Origin: Saccharibacillus sp. CPCC 101409
GTDB lineage: Bacteria; Bacillota; Bacilli; Paenibacillales; Paenibacillaceae
DNA: 64,000 nucleotides
Assembly (NCBI RefSeq): GCF_030518235.1
Contig: NZ_JAULSA010000014.1
Location: forward strand, 59,096-123,095
Reading direction: 5' to 3'
Shown here: piece after piece, positions 8,034 to 16,181 of the stretch
How the letters are laid out: every line of letters starts with the position of its first letter
Position numbering within the stretch: position 1 is the first letter of the stretch
Notes under the pieces: generated by a model
What the model saw: only the letters and a program-made list of their open reading frames with translations
Told to the model about the DNA's origin: nothing
Database searches by the model: none
Position numbers and translations under genes: made by a program

Positions 8034-8675
8034 ATGACGGGACACGCTGCGGAATGCATGAAGAATCTTCCTTCCGCGCAGGAATGCAGCCGAATTTTCC
8101 GGGCGGCCGCTATGCTGGATGCGATGCTGTCGCCCGAGTGGGATTACCGGTACTACTCCTATAATGCCAAATGGTATGAGGAGGAAGAAATGGCATCGCT
8201 GCGCGACGGGGAAGGCAGTCATTATTTTGCGCAGTTTGCGCAGGACCGTTTGACGATCAAAGGTTTCGACCGCGAGCGTGCAGAGTTAGGCAGCTCCGCG
8301 ATCGGGGTGGATGCCGTTCCCGCCGAGGTAAGCGAATTTTTGCGGGAGCCCGCTTTTATGGGAGATGAAACGACGTTCTGCCTCTGGAATCTGCCGGAAT
8401 CGCCGGGCTGGTCGGCCGATAAGCTTTACACGGAGCAGGACTGCCGGCTGCTGCGCGTGCTGACGGGGGAAGCGGCTTATTATTGTCAATGGGCCGCCGA
8501 GTATTACGAGACCGAGCTCGATCCGCGGGCGGTAGCGAGAATTTTTGCTTTGGAGCCGTTGACGTCCGAGCTGCTGGGATTGTTCACCGACGAGCTGAGC
8601 CTGGCAGAACTTGAAGAAGACCTGGAGGAGATCGGATATCCGATAGGCGGAAAAGGAGAAGCCAACTCAAAATGA
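8034..8675 (+). CDS. Hypothetical protein, 213 aa
   Basis: Acidic, aromatic protein of unknown family with several WDYRYYSY-like tracts, no signal peptide and no membrane segment. TAAGGAGG ends about eight bases before the ATG at 8034. Its stop overlaps the start of the phosphotransferase-like gene as ATGA, indicating translational coupling. The C-terminal 60 residues are strongly acidic and helical. Confidence 0.7.
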   Translation: MTGHAAECMKNLPSAQECSRIFRAAAMLDAMLSPEWDYRYYSYNAKWYEEEEMASLRDGEGSHYFAQFAQDRLTIKGFDRERAELGSSAIGVDAVPAEVSEFLREPAFMGDETTFCLWNLPESPGWSADKLYTEQDCRLLRVLTGEAAYYCQWAAEYYETELDPRAVARIFALEPLTSELLGLFTDELSLAELEEDLEEIGYPIGGKGEANSK

Positions 8676-9601
8676 GCGAATCCAATTCAACGAATCAAGA
8701 ACACGAACGCATAATCCGCAGTCTGGCAGCCCAAACGCTCGGCAGCGATCCGTCCGTGTTCGAGCGTATGACTTTCGGTCATCGAAATGTCGTGTACCGA
8801 GCTTCGTCTGCCGGGCGTTCGATCATCGTCCGCACCAATGCCGACCTGAAAGTTATGCGCGGAACGGGCGACAATATGACGGACCTGCGCGAGCTGGGCA
8901 TTCCGGTTCCGCGGATTCTGGCGTTCGACTTCGACGGCGGGGATTATCCTTTTGCCTATATGATTCTGGAAGAGATTCCGGGCCGCGATCTGCGCGACGA
9001 GCTGCCCGATATGACGCAGGAGCAGATGACGGCGGTCGCCGAGCGGATCGCTTCGTTCCAGCGCAAAGCTTCCCGGCTTCCGCGCGGTATGGGTTACGGC
9101 TGGGTGCCGATCGGAGACAAAGGGCCGTTCCATTCCTGGTCGGAGCTGATCCGCAGCGACAGGGAAACGAATTTCCAGCAAAGCGGCGAAGTGGCGGGTA
9201 CGGACGTATTGGAACGTCTGGATCGAAGGCTTGAAGCTTTGACCTCTTACTTCGATACGATCGAACCTGTTTGTTTTCTGGACGATCTGACGATCAAGAA
9301 CGTGATTGTGGAAAAAGGCGAACTGCGCGGCGTGATCGACTTCGACGTTGTGTGCTACGGCGATTCGCTGTATGCGATCGCGCTGACGCAGACGGCGATT
9401 GTGTGCGATATCGGCGAGCATCGGCTGTTCTACGCGGACGAGCTGTGCCGGGCGATGGGACTCGACGCCGAGCAGCGCCGGATCGTCGATGTTTACGCCG
9501 CGCTGTTCGCGGGATCGTTCCTCGATTACTGCCGGGAGAACGGGGATGAAGAAGGGGAACGGAGACTGCTGCGGTTTATGGGGAAGTGGCTGGAGAATTA
9601 G
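8672..9601 (+). CDS. Aminoglycoside phosphotransferase-family protein
   Basis: 309 residues with the APH/choline-kinase fold: the N-lobe strand RNVVYRASSAGRSIIVRTN, a hinge at MILEEIPGRDL and the catalytic loop LDDLTIKN near residues 204-211, followed by the metal-binding GVIDFD. In the usual HGDxxxxN loop the histidine is replaced by leucine, while the catalytic aspartate and metal-binding asparagine remain. It probably phosphorylates a small hydroxylated compound; antibiotic resistance cannot be inferred. It is coupled to the upstream unknown gene by a four-base overlap. Confidence 0.8.
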   Translation: MSESNSTNQEHERIIRSLAAQTLGSDPSVFERMTFGHRNVVYRASSAGRSIIVRTNADLKVMRGTGDNMTDLRELGIPVPRILAFDFDGGDYPFAYMILEEIPGRDLRDELPDMTQEQMTAVAERIASFQRKASRLPRGMGYGWVPIGDKGPFHSWSELIRSDRETNFQQSGEVAGTDVLERLDRRLEALTSYFDTIEPVCFLDDLTIKNVIVEKGELRGVIDFDVVCYGDSLYAIALTQTAIVCDIGEHRLFYADELCRAMGLDAEQRRIVDVYAALFAGSFLDYCRENGDEEGERRLLRFMGKWLEN

Positions 9602-10000
9602 CGCACAATTTCCCGCTGACGGAATAAATATTCGCAGCGATCGTCTTGCCGGGAGCGACTACTCTATAAAATGCTGACTTCATGCTCACATTTTACAAAC
9701 AAAATACGGGTTTCCCTTCAAATGCTGACGTAAAGTCAACAAATCTTTTCCTCAAAGCCGATGATGCGCCGGCACGGGAAGAATTGTTGATCAAACGTCA
9801 GCATTTTTGGGAAGTCGAGCGACTTTGCCGTGGAATGTTGACTTTTTGCTCACATTTTTGGAATCGCACTTAAAGCGTGTGCGTTTCATTCAACGCCGCG
9901 TCACTTTCCCTTGACGTGCCCCGGCACGCCTTCAGAAAAGTTCCTTGTATCGAACGAAAATCCAGCCAAATCTGCTCCCTTCGAAGTTTGAAAACACGCC
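9602..10000. other. Convergent gene-free gap holding palindrome array
   Basis: This 399-base gap between the phosphotransferase-like gene (+) and the nuclease-like gene (-) has no convincing gene; short open frames cross the repeats but lack ribosome binding sites. It holds the four-palindrome array (9669-9857) and ends in copy B of the TAGGGCGTGT element. No strong intrinsic terminator was found for the plus-strand gene. Confidence 0.6.
9669..9857. repeat. Array of four palindromes, array 1
   Basis: Four 25-bp imperfect palindromes at 9669-9693, 9720-9744, 9782-9806 and 9833-9857. Each is AAATGYTGAC, a 5-base spacer, then GYCARCATTT. Start-to-start distances are 51, 62 and 51 bp, so the set is symmetrical. 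The gaps of 26, 37 and 26 bp share no obvious sequence. The divergence among units and their dyad symmetry argue against CRISPR. Function is unknown; candidates are protein-binding sites, a multi-hairpin RNA or a non-autonomous mobile element. Confidence 0.8.
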
Positions 10001-10003
10001 CTA
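9968..10003. repeat. Dispersed TAGGGCGTGT element, copy B
   Basis: The 36 bases ending GTTTGAAAACACGCCCTA match the reverse complement of copy A over most positions, including TCTGCT, CCTTCG, AGTTTG and ACACGCCCTA. Read on the minus strand it begins TAGGGCGTGT, and that TAG is the stop codon of the nuclease-like gene. Flanking sequence back to about 9885 may belong to the same element but no second terminus is clear. Confidence 0.65.
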
Positions 10004-10714
10004 GCGCAGAAGGAATTCAGGAAAGCTTCCGACAGTCTCATATTTGCATACATAAGAGCCCTTGCCGCCCGGGACCGCACGAAGAAGTCTCTGCTCAGCG
10101 AGAGTCGTCAGTATTTTGCGGGATTTGCGATGGCAGAATCCGTACTTCTGCCGAAGATCGATTGGCCGGATGGCCCGTCCCAGATGCCAGGCGGTAAGCA
10201 GCACGTCTTTCTCCTCCGGAGAAAGTTCCGGATGATCCGGCCGGCTGAACGGCCCCGCAGCGAACGGACCCAAACTTAACTGCAGCAGCATCCGGCATAC
10301 TTCGGGGCGCCGCTCGATATCGTCGAACGCGAAGTGCAGCATTTTCCAACCTATTCCGGTTAAGAACGAATCGCGGTTAAGCGCGTAAGAAAAGCGCTCG
10401 CGATCCATGTCTTTGATATGACTCTGGAAGCCGTCGCATTCGATGCCGATCTTTCCGCCGTTCTCCGGCAGGAAAGCGAAGTCGAGAAACTGCGAGCGGC
10501 GGTTCCAATCGTGGATCTCATACTCCGGATGCAGATGGTCGAGACTGCCGAGCAGCGGCCACCAGACCTTTTCCAAAAAAAGTTTCTCCGCATACCGGTG
10601 TCCGCGCTCCAGTCTTCCCCGCCGCTCGCCGGAGCGCGCTTCCAGATGCCGACGCAAATAAAGAGCATGCGCCGCTTCGAATTCGACTGGCTGGGCGGAA
10701 TTGCGATTGTTCAT
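10001..10714 (-). CDS. PD-(D/E)XK (DUF559/Vsr-like) nuclease with winged helix
   Basis: 237 residues from the ATG at 10714, seven bases after AGGAGG on the minus strand. The segment FLDFAFLPENGGKIGIECDGFQSH fits a PD-(D/E)XK core (D, then ExD, then a helix with DxxR), as in Vsr and DUF559 endonucleases. The C-terminal 80 residues look like a winged helix. A DNA repair or nuclease role is inferred; the protein stands alone without a methylase or helicase partner. The stop codon coincides with the edge of a dispersed repeat. Confidence 0.65.
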   Translation of the reverse strand: MNNRNSAQPVEFEAAHALYLRRHLEARSGERRGRLERGHRYAEKLFLEKVWWPLLGSLDHLHPEYEIHDWNRRSQFLDFAFLPENGGKIGIECDGFQSHIKDMDRERFSYALNRDSFLTGIGWKMLHFAFDDIERRPEVCRMLLQLSLGPFAAGPFSRPDHPELSPEEKDVLLTAWHLGRAIRPIDLRQKYGFCHRKSRKILTTLAEQRLLRAVPGGKGSYVCKYETVGSFPEFLLR

Positions 10715-10741
10715 CAAGACTCCTCCTTTAAAAATGAACGC

Positions 10742-10779
10742 AAAAAACGTCCTCCCGACAATTTGCCGGAGAGGACGTT
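10742..10779 (-). terminator. Intrinsic terminator in leader of the nuclease-like gene
   Basis: On the minus strand AACGTCCTC (complement of 10771-10779) pairs with GAGGACGTT (complement of 10746-10754) and is followed by a run of six T. It ends about 28 bases before the start codon of the minus-strand nuclease-like gene. No other minus-strand gene lies upstream, since the next gene is divergent, so it acts within this gene's own leader, as an attenuator would. Confidence 0.65.
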
Positions 10780-10948
10780 CTTCGTCGCTCGCTTTTATGT
10801 GAATAAAAAAATTATATCATAGAAAACCGCAGTCCCTGCCGATCTTCACCAATTTTTTCATTTCAGATTCATTTAAGCCGCCGCTCTTATCATAAGCTCA
10901 TCGAAACCAACTCAACCCAAACTAACGAACACGAAGAGGTGAGCTTCC

Positions 10949-11911
10949 ATGATGAGAGCCGACGAACCGATTAAACGCAAACATACATTCAAGCGCAGGT
11001 GGCTGATTATCGTTCTGGTCGTGCTGCTGGCGGTCGGGTCGATCCTGTACAGCCTGGCGAACCGCTACCTGATCCCGCATGTGCAGGTAGCGGTGGCGGA
11101 CAGCGCGACGACAAGCACCGTGGACGTGCAAACCGCCGCGGCCGAAGCGAACGCCACGTCCGACGATTGGAGCTACAGCAGCGACGATGTGGATATTAAT
11201 ATCAAACAGGTCGTGACCGGCTCCGGTTCGGACCAGGTCACGTACTACGTCGCCGATGTCGTGCTCCAGAACGCGACCGATTTGAAGTCGGCGCTGGCGA
11301 ATAACAGCTTCGGTACCAACATTACCGACACCACGTCGGATATCGCTTCGAACGCGGGCGCGATTCTCGCAATCAACGGCGATTACTACGGCTTCCGCGA
11401 CGACGGCGTCATTATTCGCAACGGTACGCTGTACCGCGACGAGCCGACCCGCGACGCCATGGCGCTGATGAGCGACGGCACGATGAAGACCTACGATGAA
11501 ACGGAAGTTTCCTCTTCCGAGCTGCTGGCCGACGGCGCGCTCAATACGCTGTCTTTCGGCCCGATCCTGGTGCAGGGCGGCGAGATCGCCGGCGACTTCA
11601 GCAGCGTGAGCATCAACAAAAACTTCGGCAACCGTTCGATCCAGGACGCCAATCCGCGAACGGCGATCGGGATGATCTCCGCCAATCATTACGTATTCGT
11701 CGTCGTCGACGGCCGTTCGAGCGACAGCCGCGGCATGACGCTGACCGAACTCGCGAACGTGATGAAAGACCTCGGTGCGACCGAAGCGTACAATCTCGAC
11801 GGCGGCGGCTCCTCGACGATGTATTTTATGGGCCGGGTCGTCAACAATCCGCAGGGCGAAAACAAAGAACGCGGCGTCAGCGATATTCTGTACGTCGGCG
11901 AGGGGGATTAA
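10949..11911 (+). CDS. Phosphodiester glycosidase (NAGPA) family protein
   Basis: 320 residues with a short cytoplasmic basic segment (KRKHTFKRR), one membrane segment near residues 24-46 and an extracellular domain. NGDYYGFR, FGPILVQGG, NPRTAIGM and the C-terminal NLDGGGSSTMYF are hallmarks of the NAGPA domain, related to the uncovering enzyme that removes N-acetylglucosamine from phosphodiesters and common in Gram-positive exopolysaccharide loci. It probably trims envelope glycans. GAGGTGA precedes the ATG. Three bases separate it from the glycosyltransferase gene, so they form an operon. Confidence 0.85.
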   Translation: MMRADEPIKRKHTFKRRWLIIVLVVLLAVGSILYSLANRYLIPHVQVAVADSATTSTVDVQTAAAEANATSDDWSYSSDDVDINIKQVVTGSGSDQVTYYVADVVLQNATDLKSALANNSFGTNITDTTSDIASNAGAILAINGDYYGFRDDGVIIRNGTLYRDEPTRDAMALMSDGTMKTYDETEVSSSELLADGALNTLSFGPILVQGGEIAGDFSSVSINKNFGNRSIQDANPRTAIGMISANHYVFVVVDGRSSDSRGMTLTELANVMKDLGATEAYNLDGGGSSTMYFMGRVVNNPQGENKERGVSDILYVGEGD

Positions 11912-11914
11912 GCC

Positions 11915-12928
11915 ATGACTATTCTGATTCCTTCCTACGAACCCGACGTGCGTCTGCTGAACCTGATCGTCGAGCTGCAAAAATACGGCCTCGGACCGAT
12001 CGTCGTCGTGGACGACGGCAGCGGACCGGCTTACCGGGGCTTGTTCGAAACGGCCGAAGCGTACGGATGCACCGTGCTGACGCACGAAGTCAATCTGGGC
12101 AAAGGCCGCGCGCTCAAAACGGGCTTCCGCCATATCAAGCAGTCCGGCGTATTCGAACCGATCGTCTGCGCGGACAGCGACGGCCAGCATCTGCCGCGCG
12201 ATATCCAGCGGGTCGTGCTGGCGATCCGCAACCGGCAGGAAGCCGGAATCGTGCTCGGCAGCCGCAAATTCAGCGGAAAAGTGCCGCTGCGCAGCCGCTT
12301 CGGCAACAGTGTCACCCGCGGCGTGTTCGCCGTCGCGACCGGCAGCAAAGTGCACGATACCCAGACCGGGCTGCGCGGCTTCTCGTATTCCATGCTGGAC
12401 TGGCTGTGCAGTATTCCCGGCGACCGGTTCGAGTACGAGATGAATATGCTGCTGACGGCGCGCAGGGAAGGGTATCCGATCAGCGAAGTGTTTATCGAGA
12501 CGGTGTATCTGGAAGAAAACAAGTCGTCGCACTTCCGCCCGCTGATCGATTCGTTCCGGATTTACCTGCCGATTCTGACTTTTGGCGCTTCTTCCGCCGC
12601 TTCGGCGCTGATCGATTTTACCCTGCTGTTTGTGTTCCAGGCTTTGACGAACAATCTGTTCCTGTCGGTTGTGCTCGCCCGGCTGTGCAGCTCCGTGTTC
12701 AACTACTCGGTCAACCGCAAATACGTCTTCGGCGGCACAGAGTCCTCCAAAATCCGGCGCTCGCTGCCCAAGTATTTTTCGCTCGTCGCGTTGGTGCTGA
12801 TGATGAATTACGGCCTGCTTTACTTTTATAACGAAACCTTGATTATCCCGCTCGTGATCGCCAAACTCCTGACCGAGGCTTCGATCTTCGTGTTCAGCTT
12901 CTGGGCGCAGCGGCGGTTTGTGTACTAA
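11915..12928 (+). CDS. GT2 glycosyltransferase fused to GtrA-like domain
   Basis: 337 residues. The N-terminal 200 residues are a GT-A glycosyltransferase of family 2: IVVVDDGSG near residue 30, CADSDGQH near residue 87 (DXD-like metal site) and TQTGLRGF near 146, resembling polyprenyl-phosphate sugar transferases. Residues from about 215 onward form a four-helix GtrA/DPMS-type membrane domain thought to flip lipid-linked sugars. The fusion suggests synthesis and translocation of a polyprenyl-phosphate monosaccharide for envelope glycan modification, in line with the neighbouring NAGPA protein. Confidence 0.88.
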   Translation: MTILIPSYEPDVRLLNLIVELQKYGLGPIVVVDDGSGPAYRGLFETAEAYGCTVLTHEVNLGKGRALKTGFRHIKQSGVFEPIVCADSDGQHLPRDIQRVVLAIRNRQEAGIVLGSRKFSGKVPLRSRFGNSVTRGVFAVATGSKVHDTQTGLRGFSYSMLDWLCSIPGDRFEYEMNMLLTARREGYPISEVFIETVYLEENKSSHFRPLIDSFRIYLPILTFGASSAASALIDFTLLFVFQALTNNLFLSVVLARLCSSVFNYSVNRKYVFGGTESSKIRRSLPKYFSLVALVLMMNYGLLYFYNETLIIPLVIAKLLTEASIFVFSFWAQRRFVY

Positions 12929-12953
12929 ACTATCCACTCTCCAGCTTTTAGGA

Positions 12954-12970
12954 TATAATCGGTTTATAAT
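12954..12970 (+). promoter_or_regulatory. Candidate -10 elements before methyltransferase
   Basis: Two TATAAT hexamers occur at 12954-12959 and 12965-12970, 41 to 57 bases before the methyltransferase start. A matching -35 is not obvious for either, so this is only a candidate promoter region. Confidence 0.35.
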
Positions 12971-13010
12971 CATGCAATAGCAGCTGTTTCAGGCGGAGGA
13001 GGACGAGCAG

Positions 13011-13823
13011 ATGAAGCAGTTAATCGACTACTACAGCGCATACGACGAATGGGGCCGGCTCGACCGCGAACCGCTGGAATATCTCGTGAACATGCACCAT
13101 ATTCGCGGCAATCTGCCGGAAAGCGGACGAATCCTCGATAACGGCGCGGGACCCGGCAAGTATTCCGTCGAGCTGGCGAAGGCCGGCTACCGGGTTACGC
13201 TGGCCGACCTCACGCCCCGCCTGGTGGAAACGGCGGAGCGCAAAGCGGAAGAAGAAGGCGTGCGGGAGCGATTCGACGGTTTCCATGCGCTGGACGCGCG
13301 GGACTTGAGCGGTCTGCCGGACGAGAATTTCGACGCCGCGCTGATGCTCGGTCCGCTGTATCATTTGCAGGAGGAGCGCGATCGCCGTCAGGCGGTGGGC
13401 GAGCTGCATCGGGTAACGAAGCCGGGCGGAATCGTATTCGTCGCTTTTATGCCGAGAACGGCTTTTCTGCGCACGTCGCTGGAGCGGCCGCTGAACTGGA
13501 AACCGAATCATACCGCCGCCGGATTGGATAAAATGCTGGATACCGGCGCGTTCGAGCATGAAGACGAAGGACGTTTTACCGGCGCTTATTATTTCGATAT
13601 CGACGATATCCGGCCGTTTATGGAAGAGCAGGGCTTCGAAAGCGTCAAACTGATCGCCTCCGCCAGCTTGGCCGGTTCGATGGACGCCGAGCAGTGGGAC
13701 TACTGGCGCGGCCGCGGCGAAGAAGAGTTTGCAGCCGTGATGCGGCGGGTGATCCAGGTATCGGAAAGCCCGTATATTCTGGGAACGTCGTCGCACTTGC
13801 TGTATATCGGACGGCGAAAATAG
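13011..13823 (+). CDS. Class I SAM-dependent methyltransferase
   Basis: 270 residues. Motif I ILDNGAGPGKYSVELAKAG (near residues 41-59) is the SAM-binding glycine loop; VTLADLT and DAALMLGPLYHL are motifs II and IV of small-molecule methyltransferases. The substrate is unknown. GGAGGA precedes the ATG. Its stop codon overlaps the GTG start of the next small gene by one base. Confidence 0.88.
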   Translation: MKQLIDYYSAYDEWGRLDREPLEYLVNMHHIRGNLPESGRILDNGAGPGKYSVELAKAGYRVTLADLTPRLVETAERKAEEEGVRERFDGFHALDARDLSGLPDENFDAALMLGPLYHLQEERDRRQAVGELHRVTKPGGIVFVAFMPRTAFLRTSLERPLNWKPNHTAAGLDKMLDTGAFEHEDEGRFTGAYYFDIDDIRPFMEEQGFESVKLIASASLAGSMDAEQWDYWRGRGEEEFAAVMRRVIQVSESPYILGTSSHLLYIGRRK

Positions 13824-14230
13824 TGGACACCGCAATCGAAGAACGGTTTGTCCGGCAATTTTGCCGCAAAAGAATACGGGAGCGTCTGCTGTTCGAACTG
13901 GGTTCTCCCAATAAACGCAAAGCGGCGATGAGCCGCTTTTCCCATAACTATGCCGACATCCTGATCGAAGAATATAGGAACGAATTAAACAAGCACGACG
14001 TACATGCGACATGGATTATCGGGCAGTTGAAGAAACTCGGAGCGGCGGAGTCCGTCTACTGTTTGTCTTATTTGGAAGGGATCGACGGGCGCTCGCTGGG
14101 ATTGGATGAAGCCGTTCGCCTTGTATATGGAGCCGGCATGCCGTCGATCATCGTCTGCGGCAGCAGCCTGGCTTACTTCGAAGCGGAACAGTCGGCGGGA
14201 GCGCCGCCGCGTTTTATACTGAAGCGTTAA
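13823..14230 (+). CDS. Hypothetical protein, 135 aa
   Basis: The frame from the GTG at 13823 is open for 135 residues and gives a plausible soluble helical protein; the GTG overlaps the TAG of the methyltransferase, so translation is probably by re-initiation. No ribosome binding site is obvious. The family is not recognised. A longer in-frame extension upstream would run inside the methyltransferase gene and is not credible. Confidence 0.6.
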   Translation: MDTAIEERFVRQFCRKRIRERLLFELGSPNKRKAAMSRFSHNYADILIEEYRNELNKHDVHATWIIGQLKKLGAAESVYCLSYLEGIDGRSLGLDEAVRLVYGAGMPSIIVCGSSLAYFEAEQSAGAPPRFILKR

Positions 14231-14270
14231 CGACCGGCAGAAAACGATGATGGAAAAGGAGCGGATGGCA

Positions 14271-14690
14271 ATGAAGATGATTCGTACGGAGTCCCGGACC
14301 GGCCGCAGAGCCAATTGCAAATCTATCCCGTTCGCCGGGCTGCTGCTCGGAACGGTACTCGTTTTGTCCGCCTGCGACCAAGAAGAATCAGACGCGCCGC
14401 CGGAAACGGAGTCGACCCTTTCTTCGGCGGTAACAACGAAAGCGGTTGCATCGTCCGGCGCCGCGTTAAGCTGGGACACGTTCCGCGACTATCCTTTTGA
14501 AGACATTGGCTCCGGACTCTATATTCGTCAATACGAACTCGGTGGCGGGCACAAGCTGGTCGTCAGCGGAAAAAGCCTCGATAAAGCGCCCGAACGGATC
14601 GTTTGGATTAACGGGGACGGCGCGGAAACGGAAATTCGCGACAGCGAAGGTTGGCAGCATGTGCGGGAAGCGGTAGGATTGAATAGATAA
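14271..14690 (+). CDS. Putative lipoprotein, 139 aa
   Basis: From the ATG at 14271, AAAAGGAG lies nine bases upstream, better than three in-frame ATGs before it. A long basic N-region (RTESRTGRRANCK) is followed by a hydrophobic core and the lipobox LSAC near residue 36. The mature part is about 100 residues, mostly strands, and unrecognised. Confidence 0.7.
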   Translation: MKMIRTESRTGRRANCKSIPFAGLLLGTVLVLSACDQEESDAPPETESTLSSAVTTKAVASSGAALSWDTFRDYPFEDIGSGLYIRQYELGGGHKLVVSGKSLDKAPERIVWINGDGAETEIRDSEGWQHVREAVGLNR

Positions 14691-14729
14691 AGCGGCTTCA
14701 TAAAACGACTTCGGGAGAGTGATAGCGGC

Positions 14730-15716
14730 ATGGAACACGTTTATCTTGGCAGAGCCGGACTTCAAGTCTCGCGTTTATGTCTCGGCACGATGACGTACGG
14801 CGATTGGGATATGGACGAGAAAAGCTCGCTTGCGATTCTGGATCGGATTCTGGACGCGGGCATTACTTTCCTCGATACGGCGGATACATACGGCAAAGGG
14901 ACGAGCGAAGAAATCATCGGCAAAGCCGTGAAACACAAGCGCGAACAGGTCGTTCTCGCCACCAAGTTCAAAGTCCGCACGGCGGAAGGACCTAATGGGG
15001 AAGGGGCGAGCCGGCACCGTATCATGCGCCAGGTCGAAGCCAGTCTCAAGCACCTCGGCACCGATTATATCGATCTGTATCAGGTGCATCGTCCCGATCC
15101 GAATACGCCGATCGACGAAACGCTGCGGGCGCTCGACGATCTGGTCCGGCAGGGCAAAGTCCGCTACATCGGCTGCTCGAACTTCGAAGCGTGGCGCATG
15201 ATCGAATCGCTCTGGACAAGCGAGAAGATGAATCTGGAACGGTTCGTCACCAACCAGCTCAACTACAGTTTGTTGGAGCGATACAGCGAGCAGGAGATTA
15301 TCCCGGCCGCCGAACGCCACGGCATCGCGACGCTGGCGTACTCGCCGCTCGCCGGCGGCTGGCTGTCCGGCAAATACCGCCAGGGACAGCCGCTGCCGCA
15401 GAACTCGCGCGGAGAAGCGCTCGATCTGGACAAGCCGGCGAACCGGGCCAGACTGGAAACGGTGGAACGGCTCGCGCAGTTGGCGGAAGCCAGGGGAGTG
15501 GCGCTGAGCCAATTCTCGCTGGCCTGGCTGATGCGCAGAGGCGACATGATCCCGATCGTCGGCATCCGCAACGAGCGGCAGCTCGAAGACAATCTGAAAG
15601 CGCTGGATATCGAGCTGACGGACGAAGAACTGCGCGCGGTGGACGAGATCGTGCCGAGCCCGTACCGCGATTTCTCGAAAGACGGAAGCTTTACGCTGAC
15701 CAAGATTTCGCTTTGA
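14730..15716 (+). CDS. Aldo/keto reductase
   Basis: 328 residues in the AKR TIM-barrel fold. DTADTYGKG holds the catalytic tyrosine and upstream aspartate, LATKFK the lysine and LYQVHRPDP the histidine of the tetrad; PIVGIRNERQLEDN is the NADPH-binding C-terminal segment. It reduces aldehydes, ketones or sugars with NADPH; the natural substrate cannot be told. GGAGAG precedes the ATG, and an intrinsic terminator follows. Confidence 0.92.
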   Translation: MEHVYLGRAGLQVSRLCLGTMTYGDWDMDEKSSLAILDRILDAGITFLDTADTYGKGTSEEIIGKAVKHKREQVVLATKFKVRTAEGPNGEGASRHRIMRQVEASLKHLGTDYIDLYQVHRPDPNTPIDETLRALDDLVRQGKVRYIGCSNFEAWRMIESLWTSEKMNLERFVTNQLNYSLLERYSEQEIIPAAERHGIATLAYSPLAGGWLSGKYRQGQPLPQNSRGEALDLDKPANRARLETVERLAQLAEARGVALSQFSLAWLMRRGDMIPIVGIRNERQLEDNLKALDIELTDEELRAVDEIVPSPYRDFSKDGSFTLTKISL

Positions 15717-15747
15717 GCCAATCGGTGATTGAAGTTGGGAATGGAGA

Positions 15748-15782
15748 AGCCTTGCCCGCGGCAGCGGACAGGGCTTTTTTTA
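15748..15782 (+). terminator. Intrinsic terminator after aldo/keto reductase
   Basis: AGCCTTGCCCGC (15748-15759) pairs with GCGGACAGGGCT (15764-15775) through two G-U pairs and is followed by eight T. It ends the aldo/keto reductase transcript. Confidence 0.85.
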
Positions 15783-15877
15783 CAAGCTTATCTTTCTAAA
15801 AAAAATAAATTCAACACATGAAAAATTCACAATAATAAAATCAAAAAATAACCGAAAAATAGCGAAGCGAAATCCAG

Positions 15878-15964
15878 TGAAACCCTGTTACACAGATAAA
15901 ATCGATTGAAACCCTATTACGCAGAGCGAACTCGTTGAAACCGTACTACGGAATGCGTCTTCAA
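15878..15964. repeat. Degenerate 29-bp tandem repeat, three copies
   Basis: Three head-to-tail units start at 15878, 15907 and 15936, each opening TGAAACC. The first two share most positions (TGAAACCCT, TTAC, CAGA); the third is weaker. Units are contiguous with no spacers, so this is not CRISPR. A trace of a preceding unit may be present from about 15857. Confidence 0.7.
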
Positions 15965-16006
15965 ATTTGCCGAAACGCATCTCCAACCGCTCTAAACCAA
16001 ATAAAC

Positions 16007-16181
16007 TGCAAATATCCACTTCGTTCTCCGCTCTGCTCCCTAAAAATAGCGATCTGGTGCCAATATCCACTATATTTTTGTTTTCGGCGCTTTTTCGGCC
16101 TTCGAACCGGGAATAAGATGGATTTTCGCGCTTTGTTTTCGATTTATCGTCTCTGTCTATAAAACGAAGTGGATTTTTGCA
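16007..16181. repeat. Symmetrical four-unit array, array 3
   Basis: Four 19-bp units: 16007-16025 and 16058-16076 on the plus strand, 16112-16130 and 16163-16181 on the minus strand. The outer pair matches at 18 of 19 positions (TGCAAATATCCACTTCGTT against its partner). The consensus is TGCNAAWATCCACT. The distances are 51, 54 and 51 bp between unit centres and the whole has a common dyad centre at 16094. It could fold into a long hairpin or bind a dimeric protein. Confidence 0.75.

Noticed and set aside
9669..9857. CRISPR array
   Set aside because: Repeats are palindromic and divergent, only four in number, with unequal gaps, and no cas gene is in the window.
9682..9873. Short frame across the palindrome array as a gene
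   Set aside because: No ribosome binding site, composition determined by the repeats, no similarity to known small proteins.
10922..12973. Long minus-strand frame opposite NAGPA and GT2-GtrA genes
   Set aside because: The plus-strand genes have clear family motifs and ribosome binding sites; the antisense product is low-complexity in His, Arg and Gln.
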